7,403 nt of DNA. It comes from an uncultured Lachnospiraceae bacterium. GTDB lineage: Bacteria > Bacillota > Clostridia > Lachnospirales > Lachnospiraceae. Location of the stretch: NCBI GenBank assembly GCA_902772565.1, contig CACYBJ010000030.1, forward strand, positions 1 to 7,403. The letters run 5' to 3'. Under the pieces are notes generated by a model. The model had not been told where the DNA came from. It ran no database searches and saw only the letters and a list, made by a program, of their open reading frames with translations. Positions 1 to 6,050 of this stretch are shown here, piece after piece. Each line of letters opens with the position of its first letter. The first letter of the stretch is position 1. The translations under genes were made by a program, and so were the position numbers.

Positions 1-29
1 CCCGCCCCAAAGCTTTGCTTTGAGACGGG
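1..29 (-). terminator. Intrinsic terminator hairpin of the T-box leader
   Basis: On the minus strand a 12-bp stem (CCCGTCTCAAAG with CTTTGGGGCGGG, including two G-U pairs) encloses a CAAAG loop. The 5' arm contains the CTCAAA element that the antiterminator also uses, so the two folds exclude each other, as expected for a T-box switch. The U-tract that should follow lies beyond base 1 and cannot be seen. Confidence 0.85.
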
Positions 30-249
30 TGTAAATTCACTCGCGGTACCACTCAAATTGCGACCGTAGTCGCCACTCTTCGAAGTCGATCAACTTCTAT
101 GCACTAACGTAGCAGTCACGGGAAACCCTACACACCGAGGCTTCAGGCATCCGGCTCAGAAGTGAGAGGACAGAGCTTTTGCATATCGGTTCGCACCAAC
201 CACCGACTCTCTGAATGCTTTTTCACAATGACCATTCTTCGTCACAGCC
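1..249 (-). promoter_or_regulatory. T-box riboswitch leader, probable leucine specifier, controlling a gene left of the window
   Basis: T-box leaders sense uncharged tRNA and switch between antitermination and termination upstream of aminoacyl-tRNA synthetase or amino-acid genes. Read on the minus strand, several hallmarks are visible. A Stem I base pairs GGCT (249-246) with AGCC (156-153). The AG-rich bulge region CAGAGAG lies at 213-207 and pairs CAGAG with CTCTG. The distal loop GGTGGTTGGTGCGAACC lies at 204-188. The T-box bulge GAGTGGTACCGCG lies at 54-42. UGGU in the bulge predicts a tRNA with discriminator base A. In the 3' side of Stem I the triplet CUC (166-164) is followed by the expected purine A and then the CUUCUGAG closing strand; this points to Leu, although the register could be wrong. 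The antiterminator is visible as TTTGAG (57-52) pairing with CTCAAA (24-19), bases that also belong to the terminator arm. The regulated gene is not in the window. T-box identity is secure; the amino acid is inference. Confidence 0.9.
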
Positions 250-325
250 TTTATGTATGCATTTGTCAATATGTATAAATTTTTATCACGAATAAAAGAG
301 CATGTCAAGAAAAAAATTTATTTCC

Positions 326-354
326 TTGCGGTTTTTCTTATTTATTACTATAAT
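326..354 (+). promoter_or_regulatory. Sigma-A-type promoter of the DAHP synthase gene
   Basis: A -35 element TTGCGG (326-331) is followed after 17 bases by a perfect -10 TATAAT (349-354). Transcription would start near 361, giving a 5' leader of about 80 bases before the ATG at 442. The leader is GC-rich (about 361-415) with only imperfect complementarity (GGGC/GCG against CGCCCC). I see no T-box, no leader peptide and no terminator in it, so attenuation is not supported. Confidence 0.75.
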
Positions 355-441
355 GATACGGCAAGGCTGACCGGGCAGATGCGTTTTCCGCCACTCACGC
401 CCCAATCGGCCCAATGAATTTACTGATAAAGGTGAACTGCT

Positions 442-1476
442 ATGGATATGCAAATGAACTTCATTAAGAAGCTTCCGACTCCCGAAGAGATCAAAGAACG
501 TTTCCCTTTGGAGAAGTCGCTTGCCGATCTTAAGAATAAACGAGATGAAGAAATCAAAGAAATCTTTGAAGGAAAAAGCGACAAATTCCTTCTGATCATA
601 GGTCCCTGTTCTGCCGATAACGAACCGGCGGTTCTTGACTATATGCACAGACTTCGTACTGTTGCCGATAAAGTGTCCGACAAGATTTTCATTATTCCGC
701 GTGTTTACACAAACAAGCCCAGAACCATCGGTCTTGGATATAAGGGAATGCTGCATCAGCCGGATCCTACAAAAGCCGAAGACATGTCAGGCGGTATAAC
801 AGCTATTAGAAAAATGCACATCGACGTTGTTAAAGAAACCGGCTTTACCTGTGCGGAAGAAATGCTTTATCCCGAAAACCACGGTTATCTCTCCGACCTT
901 CTTTCCTACGTTGCTGTCGGTGCACGTTCCGTGGAAGATCAGGAGCACAGACTTGCTGCAAGCGGTATAGGAATCCCTGCCGGAATGAAGAATCCTACCA
1001 GTGGCGATATAACGGTAATGCTCAACTCCATTACCGCAGCACAGAATCCGCAGCGATTCAACTTTACGGGATGGGAGGTTCAGACTCCCGGAAATCCGCT
1101 GGCGCATGCCATTATGAGAGGTTCCGTAGACAGATTCGGAAGAAGCCACGCAAACTATCACTACGAAGATCTTAAGAATCTGTCAAACGCATATCAGAAG
1201 CAGAATCTCTTAAATCCGGCCGTTATCGTAGACTGCAACCATGCCAACTCCGGAAAAGACTATATGGAGCAGATCCGTATTTCAAAGGACGTTCTCCATT
1301 CCATCCGTCATTCCGACGAAATCAAAAAGCTGGTTAAAGGTCTCATGATCGAAAGTTACATCGAAGACGGCGCTCAGAAAACCGACGGAGGAGTATACGG
1401 AAAATCAATCACTGATCCTTGTCTCGGTTGGGATAAGACAGAACGTCTGATTCTCGAAATAGCCGAACTTTTGTAA
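442..1476 (+). CDS. aroF: 3-deoxy-7-phosphoheptulonate (DAHP) synthase, class I alpha (AroF/G/H family)
   Basis: This enzyme condenses phosphoenolpyruvate and erythrose 4-phosphate to DAHP, the first committed step of the cytoplasmic shikimate pathway. The 344-aa length is normal for the AroFGH-type enzyme. Visible motifs are GPCS (residues 54-57, with the metal-ligand Cys56), KPRT (92-95, substrate-binding), GARSVEDQEHR (160-170), GMKNPTSGD (181-189), DCNHANSGK (264-272, metal-ligand His267), MIESYIEDG (302-310, Glu304) and ITDPC (323-327, Asp325). The Cys/His/Glu/Asp metal set is therefore complete, and the enzyme should be active. The start is supported by AAAGGTG (428-434) seven bases before the ATG. 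In-frame Met3 and Met5 are less well placed. The gene is monocistronic, with its own promoter and a strong terminator. The N-terminal extension typical of feedback-inhibited members is present, but which aromatic amino acid inhibits it cannot be read from the sequence. The symbol follows common clostridial usage; aroG or aroH are equivalent family labels. Confidence 0.95.
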   Translation: MDMQMNFIKKLPTPEEIKERFPLEKSLADLKNKRDEEIKEIFEGKSDKFLLIIGPCSADNEPAVLDYMHRLRTVADKVSDKIFIIPRVYTNKPRTIGLGYKGMLHQPDPTKAEDMSGGITAIRKMHIDVVKETGFTCAEEMLYPENHGYLSDLLSYVAVGARSVEDQEHRLAASGIGIPAGMKNPTSGDITVMLNSITAAQNPQRFNFTGWEVQTPGNPLAHAIMRGSVDRFGRSHANYHYEDLKNLSNAYQKQNLLNPAVIVDCNHANSGKDYMEQIRISKDVLHSIRHSDEIKKLVKGLMIESYIEDGAQKTDGGVYGKSITDPCLGWDKTERLILEIAELL

Positions 1477-1502
1477 TATTCGAAATGATCATCAAAAAAC
1501 GG

Positions 1503-1536
1503 ACATCCCTTGGAAACCATGGTTCCCAAGGGATGT
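1503..1536. terminator. Bidirectional intrinsic terminator shared by convergent genes
   Basis: The arms ACATCCCTTGGAAACC (1503-1518) and GGTTCCCAAGGGATGT (1521-1536) pair with a single A-C mismatch around a very tight centre. On the plus strand the stem is followed by TTATGTTTTTATTA, which ends the DAHP synthase transcript. On the minus strand it is followed by CCGTTTTTTGATG (1502-1490), which ends the lipoprotein transcript. The stem lies 26 bases after the plus-strand stop codon and 23 bases after the minus-strand stop codon. Confidence 0.88.
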
Positions 1537-1559
1537 TTATGTTTTTATTACTGTATAAA

Positions 1560-2501
1560 CTATTCTATATCAAACTCGATGCTGATATAAACGGACTCCA
1601 AAGCATCTATATAAAACTTTTCACCATTATACGGGTTCACCCATTTTTTCAATCTATAATGACCGCTAGGAAGGCTGCCAAACATTTCCCATTTTGTCGT
1701 TATCTCGATACCCTCTTTTGTTATATGGTATATGTTTCCGGGCGGAACAATTAAAGTATCGGTAACCGGGAGACAGTATTTTGCATATATCCACTGGTCA
1801 TTGGTCATCACTTCAAGTGTATACCTATCATCTAAAGTCAGACTGTTATAATGATCGTCCTTTACAGGAACTTCATCATCCCATAAATCAAAAGTCTTGT
1901 TCTCTTTTACGGTATATGTCATGCCGGTTTCATCTACCGATACAACGGTCACATCCACATAATCATTCAAACATAGTCTCGCTTCATCATACTCCTGCTT
2001 GACCTTTGGGTCGCTCATCTCCTGCTCTTCTACATCCGTAAGAGATGTTTTATTCAGGTTTATGCATTCATAAAGGAATATCCTAAAATCCTGCAGCTCA
2101 CTTCCTTCTCCGTTCAGATAATACCAGTTTTTATATGAATTGATGTGATCATCTGTAATATTTAAATTGTATGGTGTTTCCTCTCCTTCAACATATATTT
2201 CCATAGCAGCAACCCAGCCCGAATATGCGTCTGTCCCGCTTTTTTTATCATCAAGGGGTAGCGCGTTGAGCCGCGAAACGATTTCATTGATCAGTCCTTT
2301 ATCTTCAATATCAAGCCGATCCAAATTCCCGCCGTTTTTGAGTGTTATCCTGCTTACGTTGTCATCAAAATGAAGCTTGGTTTCACTATACGTCCCCGGT
2401 ATATCTTTCTTTTCCTTTTTGCTGCTTCCGCATCCGCATAAAGAGAGCAGGCAGATGCATATGACCAGCGCTAAAGTACCTGATTGAAAACCCGTTTTCA
2501 T
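1560..2501 (-). CDS. Putative two-domain lipoprotein with Big_14-like C-terminal domain, function unknown
   Basis: This is a 313-aa protein with a type II signal peptide: a hydrophobic stretch at about residues 9-23 and lipobox LCGC (21-24), so Cys24 should be lipidated and the mature protein anchored on the outer face of the membrane. A charged linker follows. Residues about 40-150 form a domain (NGGNLDRLDIEDKGLINEIVSRLN, SGW, YYLN landmarks) resembling an uncharacterised module common in clostridial lipoproteins. Residues about 179-313 (YVDVTVVSVDETG, ITKEGIEIT, GSLPSGHYRLKKW, ISIEFDIE) look like a bacterial Ig-like beta-sandwich of the Big_14 type. This C-terminal part is homologous to the upstream gene product. 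A strong G-rich ribosome site, GAAGGGGGGA (2518-2509), precedes the ATG. The gene is second in a two-gene operon, 44 bases after its paralogue. The domain names are from memory of the families; the function is unknown. Confidence 0.85.
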   Translation of the reverse strand: MKTGFQSGTLALVICICLLSLCGCGSSKKEKKDIPGTYSETKLHFDDNVSRITLKNGGNLDRLDIEDKGLINEIVSRLNALPLDDKKSGTDAYSGWVAAMEIYVEGEETPYNLNITDDHINSYKNWYYLNGEGSELQDFRIFLYECINLNKTSLTDVEEQEMSDPKVKQEYDEARLCLNDYVDVTVVSVDETGMTYTVKENKTFDLWDDEVPVKDDHYNSLTLDDRYTLEVMTNDQWIYAKYCLPVTDTLIVPPGNIYHITKEGIEITTKWEMFGSLPSGHYRLKKWVNPYNGEKFYIDALESVYISIEFDIE

Positions 2502-2545
2502 GATTTAATCCCCCCTTCAACTAATTCCCTATTAAAACTACACTT

Positions 2546-3145
2546 TCATGACTCCCCACAAGGAATATCGAACTCGAACTCCGTATAATAATTATCAACA
2601 ATACCCGTGATCACACCCTCTTTGGTAGGAGCTATTGTCACTCTGCATCTGTAATGACCTTTGGGATATTCAACACCAAAATAACTGCTGGTTATTTCTA
2701 CGCCCTCTTTGGTAATAGGAATATACTTATCCTCCGTGATCACTGTATCGTATTGTTCCTTGATGTGCATTCCCGTTCCTTCCCAGACACCATTATTCAA
2801 GACTTCGAACGTGGCACGTTCTCTTGCAGTTATTTCCGTCCATCTGGGGATCAGGTCAAAGTCCCTAACCAAAGCTATCCTGTAAATAACACAAGTCGAA
2901 TCTGCCGAAATAAAGTCCACATCAACATATTCGGAAAGGTCTATCAGGTTTTCATCGTCATCTCTTTTTACATAATCGGGATTTACATAGTTGATGTCAA
3001 AGCCCCATTTCTCTTCCTGTGCCTCCTCCGCAACTGTCTCGTGGTTATTGTTTGACCCGCGTTCTTTGTCTTTTTTTCCGCATGCGCACAGCACCAGGCA
3101 TGTACATATGCACAAGCATATCAGATTTATTATCAGTCGTTTCAT
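2546..3145 (-). CDS. Putative lipoprotein with Big_14-like domain, paralogue of the downstream gene
   Basis: This is a 199-aa protein with a Cys-rich hydrophobic signal peptide and lipobox LCAC (residues 19-22), which predicts lipidation at Cys22. The mature protein begins with a charged, Asn/Glu-rich linker (about 23-46) and then consists mainly of one domain. Residues about 70-194 align with residues 179-313 of the next gene's product: YVDVDFIS, FDLIPRW, ATFEVLNNGVW, ITKEGVEIT, YPKGHYR and TEFEFDI each have counterparts in matching order. It lacks the other protein's N-terminal domain. GGAAGGGGGC (3162-3153) is the likely ribosome site, close in form to that of the downstream gene. It is first in the operon, with its promoter just upstream. 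I do not recognise a specific function; surface binding or envelope sensing is only a guess. Confidence 0.85.
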   Translation of the reverse strand: MKRLIINLICLCICTCLVLCACGKKDKERGSNNNHETVAEEAQEEKWGFDINYVNPDYVKRDDDENLIDLSEYVDVDFISADSTCVIYRIALVRDFDLIPRWTEITARERATFEVLNNGVWEGTGMHIKEQYDTVITEDKYIPITKEGVEITSSYFGVEYPKGHYRCRVTIAPTKEGVITGIVDNYYTEFEFDIPCGES

Positions 3146-3175
3146 GTAACCGCCCCCTTCCGTGTTTCTGCTTCA

Positions 3176-3204
3176 ATTATGCAACAGTTAATGTCCTAAT
3201 ACAA
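3176..3204 (-). promoter_or_regulatory. Promoter of the lipoprotein operon
   Basis: On the minus strand a -35-like TTGTAT (3204-3199) is followed after 17 bases by a -10 CATAAT (3181-3176), preceded by TTG. This would start transcription near 3169, about 24 bases before the 199-aa lipoprotein ATG. The -10 matches consensus at 5 of 6 positions and the -35 at only 3 of 6, so the promoter is plausible but not strong. Between it and the operon terminator to the right lies a very A/T-rich stretch (3245-3293) in which I recognise no gene. Confidence 0.55.
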
Positions 3205-3298
3205 GATAAATGAATCTACCTACAATTTGCCTTTCACTTCTTACACGTAAAAAAACGCAAAAACACTCACTTTTTTTTAAAAATTTTTTAATCCACCG

Positions 3299-3330
3299 CA
3301 AAAAAAACGCCCGGAGGTAAATCCGAACGT
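3299..3330 (-). terminator. Intrinsic terminator of the dnaX-recR-cvpA operon
   Basis: On the minus strand ACGTTCGGA (3330-3322) pairs with TCCGGGCGT (3315-3307) as a 9-bp stem that includes two G-U pairs, with a TTTACC loop. It is followed by a run of eight T (3306-3299, with the stem's last T adjacent). It lies about 30 bases after the stop codon of the CvpA-like gene and separates that operon from the lipoprotein promoter. Confidence 0.88.
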
Positions 3331-3344
3331 TTTTAATCTCTGCT

Positions 3345-3360
3345 CCAAACTGCCGTTTGG
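3345..3360 (-). repeat. Small perfect inverted repeat directly after the CvpA-like stop codon
   Basis: CCAAAC (3345-3350) and GTTTGG (3355-3360) form a 6-bp perfect inverted repeat around a 4-base loop. It begins at the base next to the stop codon of the CvpA-like gene. It has no T-tract and so is not a terminator itself. It could be a 3'-end stabilising hairpin upstream of the true terminator, or chance. Confidence 0.5.
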
Positions 3361-3837
3361 CTATTTTTTCAGTTTTATGTGTGCCAGCGAATCCAGGATA
3401 TTGTTTTCGTAGATTAACGACAGTACCGGGTCTTTTTCAATCATTGCGATCCATTCTTTGCAGATGCCCGCCTCCGGGAACACGGAAATGATTTCCATGA
3501 AAAGCATAATGCCCACAAAGGCAAATGCTGCAGCACACAGCGCACCACCGACTTCATTTATAAACTTGATCGGCGGAATGGCGGTGAGAACACTGATGGA
3601 AAGCATCAGCACAATCAATATCACCTGCACCACCACAAAGGTTATGACAAAGCAGACAAGCCTTGCTGTGAGCCCCGGGCTGAAAAGTTTGTTGTACAAA
3701 TATGTGAGATAGCATGCATTAATTACCGAAACAAAAAATGACAATACTCTCGGCAGTACACTGGCCAGCCCAATGTAAAGACCTCCGATGGTCATTAACA
3801 CAAAAAACGCATAGATTATTATTGACAGATAGCTCAT
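3361..3837 (-). CDS. CvpA-like four-helix membrane protein
   Basis: This is a 158-aa, strongly hydrophobic protein with four likely membrane segments at about residues 5-25, 30-50, 60-87 and 95-120, then a short soluble tail. The pattern fits the CvpA (colicin V production) family, which is usually about 160-180 aa: a Gly-containing first helix, the KFINEVGGAL segment before helix four (compare the family's 'INR-LGALFG' region), and a tail ending in IYENNIL. CvpA proteins are widespread inner-membrane proteins with a poorly defined role in envelope stress and secretion. The ATG lies three bases after the stop of the DUF5711-like gene, and its ribosome site AAGGA sits inside the end of that gene (about 3857-3853), so translation is probably coupled. 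It is the last gene of the operon. Family assignment is by topology and weak motifs, hence moderate confidence; an unrelated small membrane protein is the alternative. Confidence 0.7.
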   Translation of the reverse strand: MSYLSIIIYAFFVLMTIGGLYIGLASVLPRVLSFFVSVINACYLTYLYNKLFSPGLTARLVCFVITFVVVQVILIVLMLSISVLTAIPPIKFINEVGGALCAAAFAFVGIMLFMEIISVFPEAGICKEWIAMIEKDPVLSLIYENNILDSLAHIKLKK

Positions 3838-3840
3838 GTT

Positions 3841-4983
3841 TTATTGTTCCTTCTTACCGGTTTCCGTAAGCTCAATAACGCTAAAACGGTTTTCACCCGC
3901 AATAAGATATCTTGTATTCTTTTTCTCCGTAAATACCGCCAGTATATCGGTATCCAGGGTAAGAGTTGCTTTGTCCTTGCCGTTGATTCTGGTTATATAG
4001 ATACTTGTGTCACTGTAGAAAATCAGCTCGTTATTCAGAATCTGCAGATGCTGATAGGTCTCGGCAAGAGGCTTCGCATCCTTCTTAACACCCTTGTAAT
4101 TATAGACCGTTACAGAATACTCGCCGGCATCATTTTCGGTAACCAGCGCAAAATACTCCTTACCGACTGCAGCCTGCATAATGGTTTCCTTTATCTCAAC
4201 GGAAGCGATATCCTCCTCGGTCAGTTCCATGTCATAAAGGTCGAATCCTCTGTCAGAGAAGGCAACTACAACATCACCTTTAAACTCAAGGTCGGCCACC
4301 AGTCTGTCCGAATAGGTTTTGGTTCCCACAAGGCGGTCCACATAGTTGCTTCCAAGCTCACCAAAGTTATAGAACGTCACGCGGTTGGTAAGCTTGTTTT
4401 CTTCATATACGGCATAACTTGTTACAAGTCTGCTGCCGTCCTCCGACATTTCCATGGCTACCGGAATGCCGTCGGCATCTGCCGTAGTCATCATGTCGAT
4501 TACTTTGTTGCCGTCAATTTTGTATACGGTTATGTAGTCCTTTGTGCCATCATCCATCCATACGGCGGTTATGCCTTCATCGGCTACCGAAACACGCCTG
4601 ATCTGGAATTCGGTTTTGATATTGTGAACATCGCCGGATGCATCCAGTATGTAAAGGTTCTGGGAGTTCAGATCCGCCACAGCGGCGTAACCGTTGCAGA
4701 TATCCGCAATAGGATTGCTCATCTCGTAGGATACGTTCCAAATTTCCTTGGCTTCGCTGTCAAATCCCGAAACGCCGTCGTTGGTATAGCGTATCATCAT
4801 GTTGTCGCTCACCATAAAACCCGCATTGGCATTGGCCGCAGCCGAAACCTCACTGACGGTTTTGTAATCGTTGTAGGTCTTATTCTTGCCAAGCAGATAA
4901 TTAAGGAGCAAAAACACACCGACTCCAAGCAGGGCCAGTATAACTGCCGCAACTATGATTTTTTTCAAAATGCCGTTTCTCAT
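3841..4983 (-). CDS. DUF5711-like membrane-anchored putative beta-propeller protein
   Basis: This is a 380-aa protein with a short cationic N-terminus and one uncleaved transmembrane helix (about residues 9-31), then an extracellular region of about 345 residues. That region is built of repeated beta-strand-rich units, for example VTVYNYKG, ITVYKIDGNKV, VTFYNFG, FDLYDM, IYITRING and FSVIEL, each preceded by a hydrophobic 'observation' strand such as ITAVWMDDG or YFALVTEND. This is what a YVTN/WD-type propeller looks like. The overall pattern matches the DUF5711 family that I associate with Lachnospiraceae, including its position after recR. There is no catalytic signature, so a scaffold or sensor role is inference. 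The gene lies 31 bases after recR and 3 bases before the CvpA-like gene. A strong AGGAGG (4992-4987) ends only three bases before the ATG, closer than usual. Confidence 0.75.
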   Translation of the reverse strand: MRNGILKKIIVAAVILALLGVGVFLLLNYLLGKNKTYNDYKTVSEVSAAANANAGFMVSDNMMIRYTNDGVSGFDSEAKEIWNVSYEMSNPIADICNGYAAVADLNSQNLYILDASGDVHNIKTEFQIRRVSVADEGITAVWMDDGTKDYITVYKIDGNKVIDMMTTADADGIPVAMEMSEDGSRLVTSYAVYEENKLTNRVTFYNFGELGSNYVDRLVGTKTYSDRLVADLEFKGDVVVAFSDRGFDLYDMELTEEDIASVEIKETIMQAAVGKEYFALVTENDAGEYSVTVYNYKGVKKDAKPLAETYQHLQILNNELIFYSDTSIYITRINGKDKATLTLDTDILAVFTEKKNTRYLIAGENRFSVIELTETGKKEQ

Positions 4984-4986
4984 GGC

Positions 4987-4992
4987 CCTCCT
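4987..4992 (-). promoter_or_regulatory. Unusually close Shine-Dalgarno of the DUF5711-like gene
   Basis: A full AGGAGG hexamer is separated from the ATG (4983-4981) by only three bases, where 5-9 is usual. No better in-frame start follows: the next candidate, a TTG at codon 6, would be 18 bases away. The annotated ATG therefore stands, possibly with reduced initiation efficiency. Confidence 0.6.
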
Positions 4993-5014
4993 TTTCGCCC
5001 CCGGTTTTCAAATT

Positions 5015-5611
5015 CTACAGTACTACTCTTCCCTCAAGCGCCCTAAGCAGAGTCACCTCGTCGGTATACTCCAGATCTCCGCCTACCGGTACTCCGCTTG
5101 CAATCCTGCTGACTTTGATGCCGGTGGGTTTTACAAGCTTTGAAATGTACATGGCGGTTGCTTCGCCTTCAAGACTTGAGTTGGTTGCAATAATAAGTTC
5201 CTCCACATCTCCCTCAAGACGCTTGATCAGTTCCTTGAGTTTGATATCTGCCGGGCCGATGCCGAGCATGGGAGAAATCGCGCCGTGAAGCACGTGGTAA
5301 ACACCTTCGTATCTTCCGGTCTTTTCATAGGCTGCAAGATCCCTGGGATTCTCCACAACCATTATCTGTCCGTGGTTTCGCTTGCTGTTTCCGCAAATAG
5401 GACACACCTCGGAATCCGTAAGATTAAAGCACACAGAACAAAGACGAACCCTTTCCCGGGCGTCGCTTATGGTATCCGTAAGATGCTTTACCTGCTCCTT
5501 CGGCATGTTGATAATGTGGTAGGCAAGTCTTGCTGCCGACTTATGTCCCACGCCGGGCAGATGCGACAGCTCCTCCACCAGTTTTTGAATATAATCACTG
5601 TTATAGTTCAT
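5015..5611 (-). CDS. recR: Recombination mediator protein RecR
   Basis: RecR acts with RecO (and RecF) to load RecA on gapped single-stranded DNA in recombinational repair, forming a ring-shaped DNA clamp in the cytoplasm. Residue numbers here use the 198-aa form. They show an N-terminal helix-hairpin-helix (LPGVGHKSAARLAYHI, 18-33), a Cys4 zinc finger (C58, C61, C70, C73) and a Toprim domain (IMVVENPRDLAAYE, 83-96, through LIIATNSSLEGEATA, 139-153). The C-terminal PVGGDLEYTDEVTL (175-188) is characteristic of the family. The start is uncertain: an ATG four codons upstream (5623) would give 202 aa, but the 5611 ATG aligns with the usual MxY start of RecR and gives the typical length. Neither start has a recognisable Shine-Dalgarno. 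The preceding spacer (5612-5682) is GC-rich, and the upstream reading frame is closed by a TGA near 5662, with no other ATG, GTG or TTG between. It is third in the operon after dnaX and ybaB, the classic order. Confidence 0.96.
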   Translation of the reverse strand: MNYNSDYIQKLVEELSHLPGVGHKSAARLAYHIINMPKEQVKHLTDTISDARERVRLCSVCFNLTDSEVCPICGNSKRNHGQIMVVENPRDLAAYEKTGRYEGVYHVLHGAISPMLGIGPADIKLKELIKRLEGDVEELIIATNSSLEGEATAMYISKLVKPTGIKVSRIASGVPVGGDLEYTDEVTLLRALEGRVVL

Positions 5612-5682
5612 GTTACGTACCATGCCGCAGGCGCGGTGCTGTTTAGCCGACGTGCTGCAGCGTCAATAGTAGGATTTCGTCC

Positions 5683-6021
5683 TTAGAAAGGAAGTCCCGA
5701 AAGACCGCCTGTAAGAGCGCTCATTGCCTCGTTCTGCTCTGTATCCATAGCAGTAAATGCCTCGTTTACAGCAGCTGTGATAAGGTCTTCAAGTGTTTCG
5801 ATATCGTCCGGATCTACTACTTCCGGAGCAATTTCAATGGAAGTAACCTTCTTTTCACCTGATACGGAAACCTTTACAACACCGCCGCCTGCAGTGGCTG
5901 TCCAGGTTTTATTCTTTAATTCTTCCTGCTTTTCCTCAAGCTGTCTCTGCATTCTCTGTGCCTGCTTCATGAGATTGTTCATGTTGCCGGGCATCTGTCC
6001 GAATCCGCCTCTTTTTGCCAT
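5683..6021 (-). CDS. ybaB: YbaB/EbfC nucleoid-associated DNA-binding protein
   Basis: This is a 112-aa small basic-to-acidic protein of the YbaB/EbfC family, which forms dimers with a tweezer-like shape and binds DNA with little sequence preference. It begins with a Met/Gly-rich segment (MAKRGGFGQMPGNMNNL). A charged coiled-coil helix rich in Gln, Glu and Lys follows at about residues 15-39. The family core TATAGGGVVKVSVSGEKKV (41-59) and IEIAPEVVDPDD (62-73) comes next, then a long C-terminal helix (about 74-100) and a GGLSGLPF tail. The length is typical (100-115 aa). The ATG is preceded by GGAGAG (about 6033-6028), a good ribosome site. It lies 29 bases after dnaX and 71 bases before the recR start used here, in the conserved dnaX-ybaB-recR arrangement. 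Its precise cellular role remains poorly understood in general. Confidence 0.95.
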   Translation of the reverse strand: MAKRGGFGQMPGNMNNLMKQAQRMQRQLEEKQEELKNKTWTATAGGGVVKVSVSGEKKVTSIEIAPEVVDPDDIETLEDLITAAVNEAFTAMDTEQNEAMSALTGGLSGLPF

Positions 6022-6050
6022 TTTTCTCTCCGTTCCGAAGCATAAGCTTC

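Noticed and set aside
264..269. Perfect TTGACA on the minus strand upstream of the T-box leader
   Set aside because: A -10 element at the right spacing is missing: 17 bases on, the sequence is CTGTGA, inside the Stem I base. The T-box promoter is therefore left unassigned.
272..280. TGTATAAAT on the plus strand as an extended -10 for the DAHP synthase gene
   Set aside because: It has no acceptable -35, and the TTGCGG/TATAAT pair at 326-354 has correct 17-base spacing and is closer to the gene.
361..441. Possible riboswitch or attenuator in the DAHP synthase 5' leader
   Set aside because: The leader is GC-rich with only imperfect pairing, and there is no terminator, leader peptide or recognisable ligand-binding motif.
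787..1161. Minus-strand open frame inside the DAHP synthase gene
   Set aside because: It is antisense to a strongly conserved enzyme, with no ribosome site or recognisable product.
3844..5046. Long plus-strand open frame of 400 codons
   Set aside because: It lies opposite the DUF5711-like gene, which has a ribosome site, membrane anchor and operon context. The plus-strand product has no domain-like pattern and is a shadow.
5624..5682. Frameshifted or extended RecR N-terminus
   Set aside because: The upstream frame is closed by a TGA with no start codon before the 5623 ATG, and the protein from 5611 already has the full family length.
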